Source: an uncultured Muribaculaceae bacterium (GTDB lineage Bacteria; Bacteroidota; Bacteroidia; Bacteroidales; Muribaculaceae). From it: 64,000 bases of DNA. Made by a program: the position numbers and the translations under genes. Every line of letters begins with the position of its first letter. The first letter of the stretch is position 1. The notes under the pieces were generated by a model. The model saw nothing but the letters and a program-made list of their open reading frames with translations, was not told the origin of the DNA and did no database searches. The DNA lies in contig CAJTOB010000007.1 in assembly GCA_910578035.1 (NCBI GenBank), positions 1 to 64,000 of the forward strand. The letters are read 5' to 3'. This document shows, one piece after another, positions 54,706 to 63,230 of the stretch.

Positions 54706-55901
54706 CGGCGTTTTCCAAGAAGGTCGCGAAGACCGTCCATATCAAATGTAAGTGAGAAGCGGAGTGTCTGGTCGAGGGGCGATGTCTGGGCTGTAGCCAT
54801 CATATATGAGGCGTCGAGACGCACCACATTGAGCGAGAAGCCGGCTCCGAGACCGAAATATTTGCGATTGCCCTTATTGGCATTCTCGTAGCAATAGCCC
54901 GCGCGGAGGAAGAACTGGTTGTTGTATGAGTATTCCGCGCCGAGAGAAACGTTGATTTCCTTGAGTTCCTCGCCGACTCCGCCGGGAGCATCGCTGAACG
55001 ATTTGAAAATGCCCGTAATCGGCGACATGTTTCTCCAGTCCTCGAGTTTGTGGGCATATTCGATTTCTCCCTCGAGTCCATCTTCAAAATCAATACGGCG
55101 TGGCTTTGCCGGCACAAGGAGCTTGTTGAAGTCGATGCCGAGCGCAAGGTTGTGATAGTCGGCAAGAGGGAATGTGAAAGTGGTGCCGATTTTTAGGTTT
55201 GTGGGAAGGAATGCCGGGTTTTCGCCCCCATCGTATGACACTTTCGAACCAATGTTGGAAATATTCCAGCCCCACGACCACTGGCATTCGTTTCGGCCTA
55301 TAATAGGATAAGAAGTATAGTAGCCCGCAATATCGGCCGCAAAAGCAGACGCTCCTACACTCTGGTCGCCGGCATATGACTCTGAAAAGCCGAGGGCGGA
55401 GTAAATATAGCGGAAGACCACACCCATGGAGAATTTCTCCGACAGCTTACGCGAATAGCCGATGTCGAAAGACATTTCATAGGGGTTGAGCGACTGGCCG
55501 ACGATGCCTTCACCCTCCGAAGTAGTGACTTCGCCGAGCGAGAAGTAGCGCAGCGACGCCGATATGGCCTGATTGTCGTCGCGGCCTATTTTATAATAGC
55601 CTGAAAGGTCGGCGAGGAAGATGTCGTTTACGAGTTTGCGAAGCCACGGCGTATAGTTGAGCGACACCGAAGCCTGACTATATGCGAAGGCATACTTCGA
55701 CGGGTTCCAGAACTGCGAATTGGCATCTGGCTCGGTGGCCGCGCCAAGATCGCCCATCGAGGCGCCGCGCGCGTCGGGCGCGATGCTGAGCGATGTAACG
55801 CCGGTCTCGATTGGATTAAATTCGTTTTTGATGCTGCCCTGAGCTCTGACAGACACTATCGAGAGAACGGCAAATAGTATCGATAAAGAGATTGATTTCA
55901 T
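54702..55901 (-). CDS. porV: Type IX secretion system outer-membrane protein PorV
   Basis: A 399-residue outer-membrane beta-barrel (FadL-like) with a signal peptide ending at about residue 20. It shuttles T9SS cargo from the SprA translocon to the attachment complex. Matches to PorV include GVTSLSIAPDARGASMGDLGAATEPDANSQFWNPSKYAF, SLNYTPWLRKLVNDIFLADLSGYYKI and AISASLRYFSLGEVT. The preceding gene is a C25 peptidase, the usual porU-porV neighbourhood. It overlaps ispF at its end. Confidence 0.93.
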   Translation of the reverse strand: MKSISLSILFAVLSIVSVRAQGSIKNEFNPIETGVTSLSIAPDARGASMGDLGAATEPDANSQFWNPSKYAFAYSQASVSLNYTPWLRKLVNDIFLADLSGYYKIGRDDNQAISASLRYFSLGEVTTSEGEGIVGQSLNPYEMSFDIGYSRKLSEKFSMGVVFRYIYSALGFSESYAGDQSVGASAFAADIAGYYTSYPIIGRNECQWSWGWNISNIGSKVSYDGGENPAFLPTNLKIGTTFTFPLADYHNLALGIDFNKLLVPAKPRRIDFEDGLEGEIEYAHKLEDWRNMSPITGIFKSFSDAPGGVGEELKEINVSLGAEYSYNNQFFLRAGYCYENANKGNRKYFGLGAGFSLNVVRLDASYMMATAQTSPLDQTLRFSLTFDMDGLRDLLGKRR

Positions 55902-55958
55902 TAGCGGTAAACGGAACCGAACTTATCGGTTCTACAATATATATAACTCGCTGAGGCC

Positions 55959-58900
55959 TCATTTATTGCCCTCAAGCGGACGAAGGACAGTAAAATGTAT
56001 GGCGTCTGTACTGCCTGTCGAGGCTCCGTCGCCGAGAATCACCCAGGCGCGATAAGGGCCGTCGGGCACCCGCGCGCCGTCGGCGCCGGACAGATTCCAT
56101 CTGTAAGGGAACGAACATGCCGGTTCTGAAAGGACCGTACGCCCCGCGCGGTCAACAATAATAAGACGCCCCTGCGCACCATCGGCACCGTCGAGGCTGA
56201 ATTCCATGACGTCTCTTGCAACAGAGGTGTCCGCCTTGTCGTGCGACAGCACTGCCGACAGCTCTTGCTTCCCGACAACGAAATCGACACTTGAAGACGC
56301 TGTAAGCCCTACATTGTTCGCCACTTCAAGGAATATGGTATGCTTACCGGGGGCTGCCTCAGGAAACGGAATGTCGAAATACACAAGGCCGTCGGTGCCT
56401 GCACGCCCGTAGGCAGCTGCAGAGGGAAGCGTCTCACGGCGGTCGAGAGTAAGCTTCACCGAACGCTCGAGTCCGGAAGTGATGCGCATGCCCGAAGGCG
56501 AGGGGTCTACGACCGCATGAAACACATATTCCGAGCCTACGACATCGCCCGGACGGAATTCGTCGGAGTCGATATACATATTCAATATCTTGGGTGCGGT
56601 GAAGTCTATTTCATCGTCGGGCGCAGCTTCCGACGCAATTGTATATGACATGTCGACACCTGCGGCGCACCGGCCAGCGGCATCTACGGCAGCCATGCTT
56701 ATGCGGTTAGCGCCGCCTCCGTCTGACGAAACGGGCACAGTGAGTGATACAGAAAAACGCCCGGCCGAGACTTCGGCAGTCGCCGAACAAAGTATATCGG
56801 AGTCATCTATAGCCGATTTTACAGTCTCGTCATCACCTATATGCACCCGCGTAAGCTCATTGCAATGAATGGCAATCTCGACGGAACCGTCGAAGTCTTC
56901 GACCACACGCCCCTCATTGTCCGTCATATATCCGCTCAGTTCCGTAGCTTTCAGAGGAGTGAGCACAGACATATCCGTCGGGGCAAGCGATATTCCGAAC
57001 TCCGCCACGGGCACCGGCAGGGCAGGGTCTCCGCCAAAATTATAGCACATCGTATTTCGGCAAAGCGATATGGTGGTGTTCTCGGAGAGAATGCGGTCGC
57101 GGGCACGGCGAAGCAGGTCGCCGTAGGTATCGCCCGGCTTAAGAGAGGCATAGCATGAGGCAATCTCGGTGCCAAGCCGCCTGTTATAGTTCAATATCAC
57201 CGACCGACCCGATGCGAGCATACACACCACGCCGCCGTGCTCTTTTCCAAGCATATGATTGCAAATGCTGAATCCGCCTCTGTCGAACGCATAGGCCTCG
57301 CATGTAGCAAACATTCCGAAGGGTGCCGTGTCGTAACTGTATGAATCGACAAACCCCTTGTCTATCACATCGCCCATTACGGAAGCACCGCCATGCCCGC
57401 TATAACCGATATATCCGGCTCCGCGGACGAGGGAGGCACCCGCAGCTTTCTCGAGGCCGGGGTGCCGGCCGGTATTAGGGTCTACGGCATAAAAATAGCG
57501 GTCGACACGCGCAATTGTCATAAGCGAGCCGCTTTTGAGAGCCTCGCACGCCTGGTCGTTCTGGTCGAAGTGCTGATACTTGTCGCCAAGGTCGCTGCAC
57601 ATGACGGCCCGCAGAAATGCCGCCGGACTGGGACCGTTTTCGAAAAAACGACGCACCTTGGCATTGTAGGCAGTCGCAGCCGAAGGCGACTCAACAGATA
57701 TACGGCCTACATTGACAAGCATAGGCGTATATAAGATATCGGAGTGCCGATAGTCCGGCGAAAGCATGCCAAAGTACTGGTCGGCACAATAATTATACGA
57801 TAGCCAGCGCGATTCCTCAGGATTCTCGGCCTGAAATGTGACAAGCTGCGAACTCTTGTTGTCGAGGAGCAGATTCTCGAAAGAACCGCCACCATACAAA
57901 ATTATATTCTTCAGTTTGTCCGGATTCCGGTCGTAAAGCATCTTTGCGAGACGGCGGAATGCCATTGGCGTGCGCGAGCCTTCTGAAAACTCGTCGAACA
58001 CTTTGTCCTGAGGTGCTATCAGAACATCTGCTCCCTGCCACTGACGATGAAGGTCGGCAAGTTCCTCCGCGCCGCTCATAAGAGCCGGAGCGGCAAATAT
58101 GAGAATATCGGGCGTGTGCGCCGAGGAATAGTCCTGATTCTCCACACGCTCGGCAGAGCACACTCTGCGATGAGCCGCCGAGGGGCTGAAGGCCACAAGC
58201 CGCTTAGCCTCGCCGGTAGCGAAAACCGCGGGATTTTCCGACGGCGCCAGGCGCGAGTATTCAGTGCCGGCAGTGACGTTCCAGACTTCGAAATCGGCCG
58301 GAATACCGGCAAATTCCACTGCCCCGGGCGCATTGTCGTAGTTCAGAATAAGTTCCGACTCTTTTCCGGGCGTATTACTACGCCTGTATATGATATACAG
58401 AAAATCGACAGCACAGAAATTTTCATACTGGCCGCCATTTGCCGTAAAAGTGATAATGCCGTTTTCAATGCCTTCGTCGGGCTGCAGTGTGGCAGCGATT
58501 GTGCCGCGCCGATAGCTTTCGTTGGTGTTTGTACTCGCACCGACCTGCGGTTTGAGCAAATCAACGAGCTCAAAGCCGTGCGACACGGAAATGCCTATGC
58601 TTCCACGCTCGTCCGACTTGATGCCATATTCGCAATATAACGCGGCGCCGTCTGCCGCAGAGCTGTCGTAGCCCTCAAGAGCGAAGGAGTAGTCTTCTGT
58701 CTGGCTGCCCATAAGCTTGTTCGACAGCAATATGGCGCCTCCATGTCCGGGAGAGAATGCCTGACGGTCGTAATATAATATATGGTTGTGTGTGGTAGCA
58801 GGAACCGCAGGCGACAAGGCCGGCGATGCCGTGGGAATTTCCTTAAAGCCCTCCTTGTCCGACAGGAAATAGAACGCATGCGAATCATAGAAATTCTGAG

Positions 58901-59246
58901 TTATCCCCAGACGCGCACCGCTCTTGAGCTCGCCTCTCACCGGGCCTTCCGCAAAGAAAAGAAGGCGTTCGTCGGCAGTGTGCATGGCCGGAGCCTGCTC
59001 AAAACCGTTTCCAAACGGACCATCGAACGAGTTATCGGCCGCAACAACACCTCCGCTGCCATAGACAGACACGCGGGAGGGCATGGTAAAGCCAAGTTCC
59101 CGCAGTTGCTCATATGAAATCTCGAAAACGCCCGTAGTGTCGACCCCTACTTTAACCCAGTGGCCGTCGGCAAGCGGACCGCGCGCCGAAGCGCCATGAC
59201 ATAGGGCAAGAAGAAATATTAAAGAGAGAAATATGCTTTTCCGCAT
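55959..59246 (-). CDS. Second C25 (PorU-like) cysteine peptidase
   Basis: A 1095-residue exported gingipain-fold peptidase. The signal peptide is residues 1-21. GHWVKVGVDTTGVFEIS and VSVYGSGG resemble the PorU N-terminal domain. Catalytic His618 is in YIGYSGHGG and Cys649 in FATCEAYAFD, 31 residues apart. YNFGGDPALPVPVAEF follows, then Ig-like domains and a final RWNLSGADGARVPDG segment like a T9SS C-terminal domain. The closer PorU match by active-site context is the protein at 33814-37227, yet this one is the neighbour of porV. It may be a second sortase or a secreted protease. Confidence 0.85.
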   Translation of the reverse strand: MRKSIFLSLIFLLALCHGASARGPLADGHWVKVGVDTTGVFEISYEQLRELGFTMPSRVSVYGSGGVVAADNSFDGPFGNGFEQAPAMHTADERLLFFAEGPVRGELKSGARLGITQNFYDSHAFYFLSDKEGFKEIPTASPALSPAVPATTHNHILYYDRQAFSPGHGGAILLSNKLMGSQTEDYSFALEGYDSSAADGAALYCEYGIKSDERGSIGISVSHGFELVDLLKPQVGASTNTNESYRRGTIAATLQPDEGIENGIITFTANGGQYENFCAVDFLYIIYRRSNTPGKESELILNYDNAPGAVEFAGIPADFEVWNVTAGTEYSRLAPSENPAVFATGEAKRLVAFSPSAAHRRVCSAERVENQDYSSAHTPDILIFAAPALMSGAEELADLHRQWQGADVLIAPQDKVFDEFSEGSRTPMAFRRLAKMLYDRNPDKLKNIILYGGGSFENLLLDNKSSQLVTFQAENPEESRWLSYNYCADQYFGMLSPDYRHSDILYTPMLVNVGRISVESPSAATAYNAKVRRFFENGPSPAAFLRAVMCSDLGDKYQHFDQNDQACEALKSGSLMTIARVDRYFYAVDPNTGRHPGLEKAAGASLVRGAGYIGYSGHGGASVMGDVIDKGFVDSYSYDTAPFGMFATCEAYAFDRGGFSICNHMLGKEHGGVVCMLASGRSVILNYNRRLGTEIASCYASLKPGDTYGDLLRRARDRILSENTTISLCRNTMCYNFGGDPALPVPVAEFGISLAPTDMSVLTPLKATELSGYMTDNEGRVVEDFDGSVEIAIHCNELTRVHIGDDETVKSAIDDSDILCSATAEVSAGRFSVSLTVPVSSDGGGANRISMAAVDAAGRCAAGVDMSYTIASEAAPDDEIDFTAPKILNMYIDSDEFRPGDVVGSEYVFHAVVDPSPSGMRITSGLERSVKLTLDRRETLPSAAAYGRAGTDGLVYFDIPFPEAAPGKHTIFLEVANNVGLTASSSVDFVVGKQELSAVLSHDKADTSVARDVMEFSLDGADGAQGRLIIVDRAGRTVLSEPACSFPYRWNLSGADGARVPDGPYRAWVILGDGASTGSTDAIHFTVLRPLEGNK

Positions 59247-59260
59247 TGTGTGATTGGTGG

Positions 59261-59824
59261 CTATTTTATTCTGATACTCAGCACGGTTTTATCCGCAAGC
59301 CGAGCCTCTACGCATGTATCGAGTATCGGGGCTCCGAGCTCGACAGCGGCATCTGCAAACAGCAGCACGTCGCCGGTGCGGAATGTGCAATACCGCGAAA
59401 GGCGCGAAATGGTATCGGCCACACCGGCTTCGTCCAGCGAGAATGTATTTTCAAGACATAATTCGGCCTCGCCGCCTATTTTTTTGCGCGTCGCAGACCA
59501 GATGCCCGGGCCCGAAGCCTCTGCCGGAATCCATTCGCCGGGCGAGAATGTGCGGTCTATCATCCCAGAGGGCACTCCCGCAAGCGGGCTCACCGGCATC
59601 ATGACATGAAACAGCGACACCGAGTCGACATGACGCGCCACATTTGCCGCACTGATATGCATGCCAAGACGGGAAATGCGCACGGCCGGCATGATGCGGC
59701 AGTGCCAGTCGGCCAAAGGTTCCGGAACGAAAACAGGCTCGCCGCAGCGCAACACGGCCGAGTCTGCGCCAAGGAGCACCGAGGGCGCCCCGTCCTTCCC
59801 GGTTTCAATCAGCAGCACTTTCAT
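59261..59824 (-). CDS. Degenerate fumarylacetoacetate hydrolase-like protein
   Basis: A 187-residue protein. From memory its layout follows the short FAH-family proteins of Bacteroidota: DSAVLRCGEPVFVPEPL, RISRLGMHISAANVARHVDSVSLF, and the end SRYCTFRTGDVLLF. The metal-binding Glu-x-Glu of the family (a Tyr-Glu-x-Glu segment) reads HCRIMP here, and the following Asp-containing element reads SLFHVM. Metal ligands therefore look lost and it is likely inactive or repurposed. The ATG at 59824 lies inside the last codons of rex; the gap to the C25 gene is 14 bases. It is an intact reading frame. Confidence 0.62.
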   Translation of the reverse strand: MKVLLIETGKDGAPSVLLGADSAVLRCGEPVFVPEPLADWHCRIMPAVRISRLGMHISAANVARHVDSVSLFHVMMPVSPLAGVPSGMIDRTFSPGEWIPAEASGPGIWSATRKKIGGEAELCLENTFSLDEAGVADTISRLSRYCTFRTGDVLLFADAAVELGAPILDTCVEARLADKTVLSIRIK

Positions 59825-60476
59825 GAGGCAGGTTTGCAAGACGGTTGTACATCACCGCAAGGTGAGAATATATCGAAGTATTGGCCACGACAGTTTGGCC
59901 GCTCACGCGGATACGTGTGGGCGTAAAATTCCAAAGGGCCTGAAGCCCGGCGGCCACAAGCGAGTCTGCCACGTCCTGGGCGGCATCGACAGGAACGGCT
60001 ATGATGCCGATTTTTATGTCGAGACGCTTCACGAGGGCGTCGAGCTCTGAAGGGGCATACACCGGCACGCCGCTGATTGATGTTCCGGCCAGCGCCGGGT
60101 CTGTATCTATGCCGGCCACAATATTGAGTCCGTAATGCTGTAGGCCCGAGTCGGCCATAAGAGCGGCGCCGAGGCTTCCGGCACCGGCCATGATGGCATT
60201 GTGGCACTTGCCGAAGCCAAGAAACTCATGCAAGGTCCGGACCAGGGTGTTGACCTCATATCCGAGGCGTGTTTTGCCGCGTATTCCGAGGAATGACAGG
60301 TCTTTGGCTATCTGCGAGGGGTCTACGGCAAGAGCCTCGGCCAGACGAGTGGTCGAGATATACGTTTCTTCCGGAGTTTCCAACGTTCTCAGATAAGCCA
60401 GATACCACGGTAGCCGGCGCAGAGTGGGTTCCGGAAGTAAATCGCCTCCCTTTGCAGCTATGCCTTTCTGAATCAT
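59805..60476 (-). CDS. rex: Redox-sensing transcriptional repressor Rex
   Basis: A 223-residue NADH/NAD+-sensing repressor. The N-terminal winged helix is at about 20-75 (RRLPWYLAYLRTL, ISTTRLAEALAVDPSQIAKDLSFLG). The Rossmann domain has AGAGSLGAALM near residue 98, and the dimer-swap tail ends with NTSIYSHLAVMYNRLA. When NADH is high, Rex releases DNA. It leads a run with the FAH-like gene, the C25 peptidase, porV and ispF. The promoter box sits four bases before the start. Confidence 0.95.
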   Translation of the reverse strand: MIQKGIAAKGGDLLPEPTLRRLPWYLAYLRTLETPEETYISTTRLAEALAVDPSQIAKDLSFLGIRGKTRLGYEVNTLVRTLHEFLGFGKCHNAIMAGAGSLGAALMADSGLQHYGLNIVAGIDTDPALAGTSISGVPVYAPSELDALVKRLDIKIGIIAVPVDAAQDVADSLVAAGLQALWNFTPTRIRVSGQTVVANTSIYSHLAVMYNRLANLPHESAAD

Positions 60477-60480
60477 AGCG

Positions 60481-60488
60481 CAAAGATA
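60481..60488 (-). promoter_or_regulatory. -7 promoter box abutting the rex start codon
   Basis: Minus-strand TATCTTTG, then CGCT, then ATG at 60476. The predicted transcription start is within two bases of the ATG. Confidence 0.6.
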
Positions 60489-60529
60489 CGAAATTTTTTT
60501 ATTTCATCAGGAACGGCCGGCAGGCATGC

Positions 60530-61795
60530 TCACCAACATTTGATGACAAAGCGGGTGAGGCCGTCGTCGCGTGAGCTTGCGAGGCTGAAGTCGAAGCGGT
60601 GGGCGCGCAGGATTTCGGCAGACAGAGTAAGACCTATGCCCTGCCCCGATTTTTTTGTCGAGAAAAATGGAGAGAAAAGCTTACCGGCAGCTTCCGGGCT
60701 TATTCCGGCGCCATTGTCGGATATGGTGAGAGTGTGCGAGGCGGCATCGGTGACTATTTCGACGACACCGTTTTCGCCTATGCTCTCGACGGCATTTTTC
60801 ACAATGTTCACCACCACTTGCTCAAACTGCACCGTATCGACGCTCACCGAAGGCATGCCGGCGTCGAGACTATACTTCAGCTCTATGCCGCGCCCCGAGG
60901 CAAGACTCTCGAGAAAGGGGCGCTGGGAGAGCAAAAATTCGTTCAGGTCTATCTCCGCACACTGGGGCTGCCCTAATCTCACCACATCGGCGAAGTTGCC
61001 GATGAAAGCCGAGAGCGCGTTGCAACGCTCGGTACAACTGTGGGCGGCGTCTTCCATGGCCTCGTCGCCCGAAATCATGGCGCAGGTATCTATCAGCGGC
61101 AGGACGCCGGCCAGGGTGTTGTTGACCTCGTGGACAATGGTACGTATGAGTTTGCCGTAGGCAGCCCGCTCGGCCTCGAGGAGTTCTTCGGTGAGCGATT
61201 CGATGAGTATGAAGGGGCGCTGATGACCGCTGTCGAGCAGCGACAGGCGCGAACAACGGAACATGCGGGTGTCGCCGAGGCGGACGGTCTCAGGCTGGTT
61301 GTGTCTGAGGGCTGCGACGGCCGCAGCAAGTTCGCCGTGAAGGTCTGAGAGCCGCAGACCATTGAGGGGGCCGCATGCCAGCATCTGCATGGCGGCACGG
61401 TTGGCACTGCTGATGGTGCCGTCGAACCCAAGCACGATTATGCCCATCGGAGAGGCGTCTACAAGCAAGTCAAGAAACTGGTTCTGCTCGCGCACGCGTA
61501 GACGCTCGCTGCGCAGCTGTGCCATCATTGAGTTGAAAGTGTCTACAATGCGGTCGGCCGGTGCATAGTCAACATGCGACAGACGGCTGGCAAAGTCCTG
61601 GGCTTTGAGAAGGTTTATGCCCCGGTGCAAGGCTCCCATAGGGCTGATGACACTCCGATACAGCAATATTAGGGCTACCAGCGCGACCCCGAGCACAGTC
61701 TCGAGCACATAGAGCGACATTCCTCGCATAAAGAACGGAATGGCGACGGCAACGCCCGCAATCAGGAGGGCGACAAGAGAAAATAGCATTCTCAT
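60530..61795 (-). CDS. NtrB-type sensor histidine kinase
   Basis: A 421-residue inner-membrane kinase. Two N-terminal membrane helices (about 4-23 and 27-46) with almost no periplasmic loop, a HAMP-like linker (48-98), a PAS domain (about 105-165), the H-box with His222 in IVHEVNN, and an ATPase domain with VVNIVKNAVES, DNGAGI and STKKSGQGIGL. The H-box matches the NtrB/ZraS group that pairs with sigma-54 activators. The long open frame upstream is an overlap with the regulator gene. The start at 61795 makes an ATGA overlap with the regulator stop. The signal is unknown. Confidence 0.9.
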   Translation of the reverse strand: MRMLFSLVALLIAGVAVAIPFFMRGMSLYVLETVLGVALVALILLYRSVISPMGALHRGINLLKAQDFASRLSHVDYAPADRIVDTFNSMMAQLRSERLRVREQNQFLDLLVDASPMGIIVLGFDGTISSANRAAMQMLACGPLNGLRLSDLHGELAAAVAALRHNQPETVRLGDTRMFRCSRLSLLDSGHQRPFILIESLTEELLEAERAAYGKLIRTIVHEVNNTLAGVLPLIDTCAMISGDEAMEDAAHSCTERCNALSAFIGNFADVVRLGQPQCAEIDLNEFLLSQRPFLESLASGRGIELKYSLDAGMPSVSVDTVQFEQVVVNIVKNAVESIGENGVVEIVTDAASHTLTISDNGAGISPEAAGKLFSPFFSTKKSGQGIGLTLSAEILRAHRFDFSLASSRDDGLTRFVIKCW

Positions 61796-63108
61796 GGCTC
61801 GAAACCGAATTTTTCCATGCGCCGGTAGAGCGACTGGCGCGTTATGCCGAGTGAGGCTGCCGCGGCCGAGAGATTGCCCGGATGACGGCGCAGGGCATCG
61901 GCAACGGCATCGCGCTCTATTTCCTCGAGAGTGCGCTTTTCCGGTATAGAGCCCGAGGGGGCCTCGGATTGGCGTATAGGCTCGGAATCGGCCGCACGCC
62001 GCACATCGTCGGCACTCACCGACGGCCCTGCCGCTATATATGCAGCTCGCGACACTATACTCTTGAGCTGGCGAATGTTGCCCGGATATGGCAGACGCCG
62101 GAGCACCTCCATGGCCTCGGGCGAAAATTCGGCGGAGAGACCGACGGCGAAGTGGCGCACGAGCAGGGGTATGTCGTCGCGTCGCTCGGCAAGCGATGGC
62201 AAGCGCATGGTGATGGTGTTGATGCGATAGTAGAGGTCTTCGCGGAATGTGCGTTCTGCCATCATGGCCGGAAGGTCGGCGTTGGTGGCGCATATCACAC
62301 GGATATCGGTGCGGCGCGGGCGGCTGTCGCCAAGGGGCTCGAAGGTATGCTCCTGAAGCACGCGAAGGAGTTTCACCTGACTGTTGATGTCGAGCTCTCC
62401 GATTTCATCGAGGAAGATAGTGCCGCCGTCGGCCAGCTCGAAGCGGCCTTTGCGCTCTCCGACAGCGCCGGTGAAGGCTCCCCGTACATGGCCAAACATT
62501 TCGCTCTCGAAAAGCGACTGGGGTATGCCGCCGAGGTTGACGGCCACAAAGGGGCCCTTGCGGCGGGTGCTGTTTTCGTGTATGGCACGTGCGAGCAGCT
62601 CTTTGCCGGTACCGTTCTCGCCGGTGATGAGCACGGAGGCATCGGTAGGCGCTATGCGTGCGGCCATGTCGAGAAGGTCGGTAAGGGCGGTACTGCGGCC
62701 TATTATTCCGGGTCGCTCGAAACTGCTTTTTTCTGTCGGCGACGCTATTTCGAGGGCCGTTGCCACGCGCTGCACGAGCAGGCGCGGATTCCACGGCTTT
62801 GTCATGAAGTCGAAAGCGCCGAGTTTGACACCCTCCACAGCAAGGGGTATGCTGCCCCATGCGGTGATAAGTATGACTGGTGTGCCCGGACAGAGCACCT
62901 TGACGCGCTGGAGCAAGGCAAGGCCGTCGGCACCGTCGGTACCGCCGCCGAAGTTCATATCCATAATCACAAGGTCGGGGCAACGCGCCCGCACAGCCGC
63001 CAGGGCCTCGTCGGCACCTTCGACGGCCATGACTTCGTAGCCGCTATGGCGCAGCGACACAGAAAGCGAAAGCCTTACAGCCTTATCGTCGTCAACAATC
63101 AGAATCAT
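61792..63108 (-). CDS. NtrC-type sigma-54-dependent response regulator
   Basis: A 438-residue regulator. Receiver domain residues 1-120 with the acidic pocket DDD (6-8) and phospho-acceptor Asp50. The AAA+ domain has GENGTGKE (Walker A), GAFTGA for sigma-54 contact, and ELDINSQVKLLRVLQE. The C-terminal Fis-like helix-turn-helix is LSAAAASLGITRQSLYRR. It needs RpoN, not encoded here. Its promoter box is four bases before the ATG. Targets may include the neighbouring TolC-like efflux gene. Confidence 0.95.
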   Translation of the reverse strand: MILIVDDDKAVRLSLSVSLRHSGYEVMAVEGADEALAAVRARCPDLVIMDMNFGGGTDGADGLALLQRVKVLCPGTPVILITAWGSIPLAVEGVKLGAFDFMTKPWNPRLLVQRVATALEIASPTEKSSFERPGIIGRSTALTDLLDMAARIAPTDASVLITGENGTGKELLARAIHENSTRRKGPFVAVNLGGIPQSLFESEMFGHVRGAFTGAVGERKGRFELADGGTIFLDEIGELDINSQVKLLRVLQEHTFEPLGDSRPRRTDIRVICATNADLPAMMAERTFREDLYYRINTITMRLPSLAERRDDIPLLVRHFAVGLSAEFSPEAMEVLRRLPYPGNIRQLKSIVSRAAYIAAGPSVSADDVRRAADSEPIRQSEAPSGSIPEKRTLEEIERDAVADALRRHPGNLSAAAASLGITRQSLYRRMEKFGFEP

Positions 63109-63112
63109 ATCG

Positions 63113-63120
63113 CAAAAGTA
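63113..63120 (-). promoter_or_regulatory. -7 promoter box abutting the response-regulator start codon
   Basis: Minus-strand TACTTTTG, then CGAT, then ATG at 63108, the same four-base spacing as at rex and the GH25 gene. Confidence 0.6.
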
Positions 63121-63135
63121 GTAATTTTTTTAGGA

Positions 63136-63228
63136 ACGAGGGGCGAGGTACGAGAGGCGAGGAGTTTTTTAGGTAGGAGGGGCCGGGTGGCGGTACAACT
63201 CTCTCGCCCCTCGTACCTCGCCCCTCGC
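63136..63228. repeat. GC-rich imperfect inverted repeat
   Basis: The left arm (63136-63162, GAGGGGCGAGGTACGAGAGG-like) is nearly the reverse complement of the right arm (63204-63228). Both arms carry tandem copies of the unit CGAGG. It fills the gap between the TolC-like gene and the response regulator. It could be a terminator-like fold or a dispersed intergenic repeat. Confidence 0.6.
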
Positions 63229-63230
63229 CC

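Noticed and set aside
60490..60505. GAAAT-N6-ATTTC palindrome upstream of rex as a Rex operator
   Set aside because: Known Rex sites have TGTGAA and TTCACA spaced by about four to six bases; here the half-sites are incomplete and the spacing is too wide.
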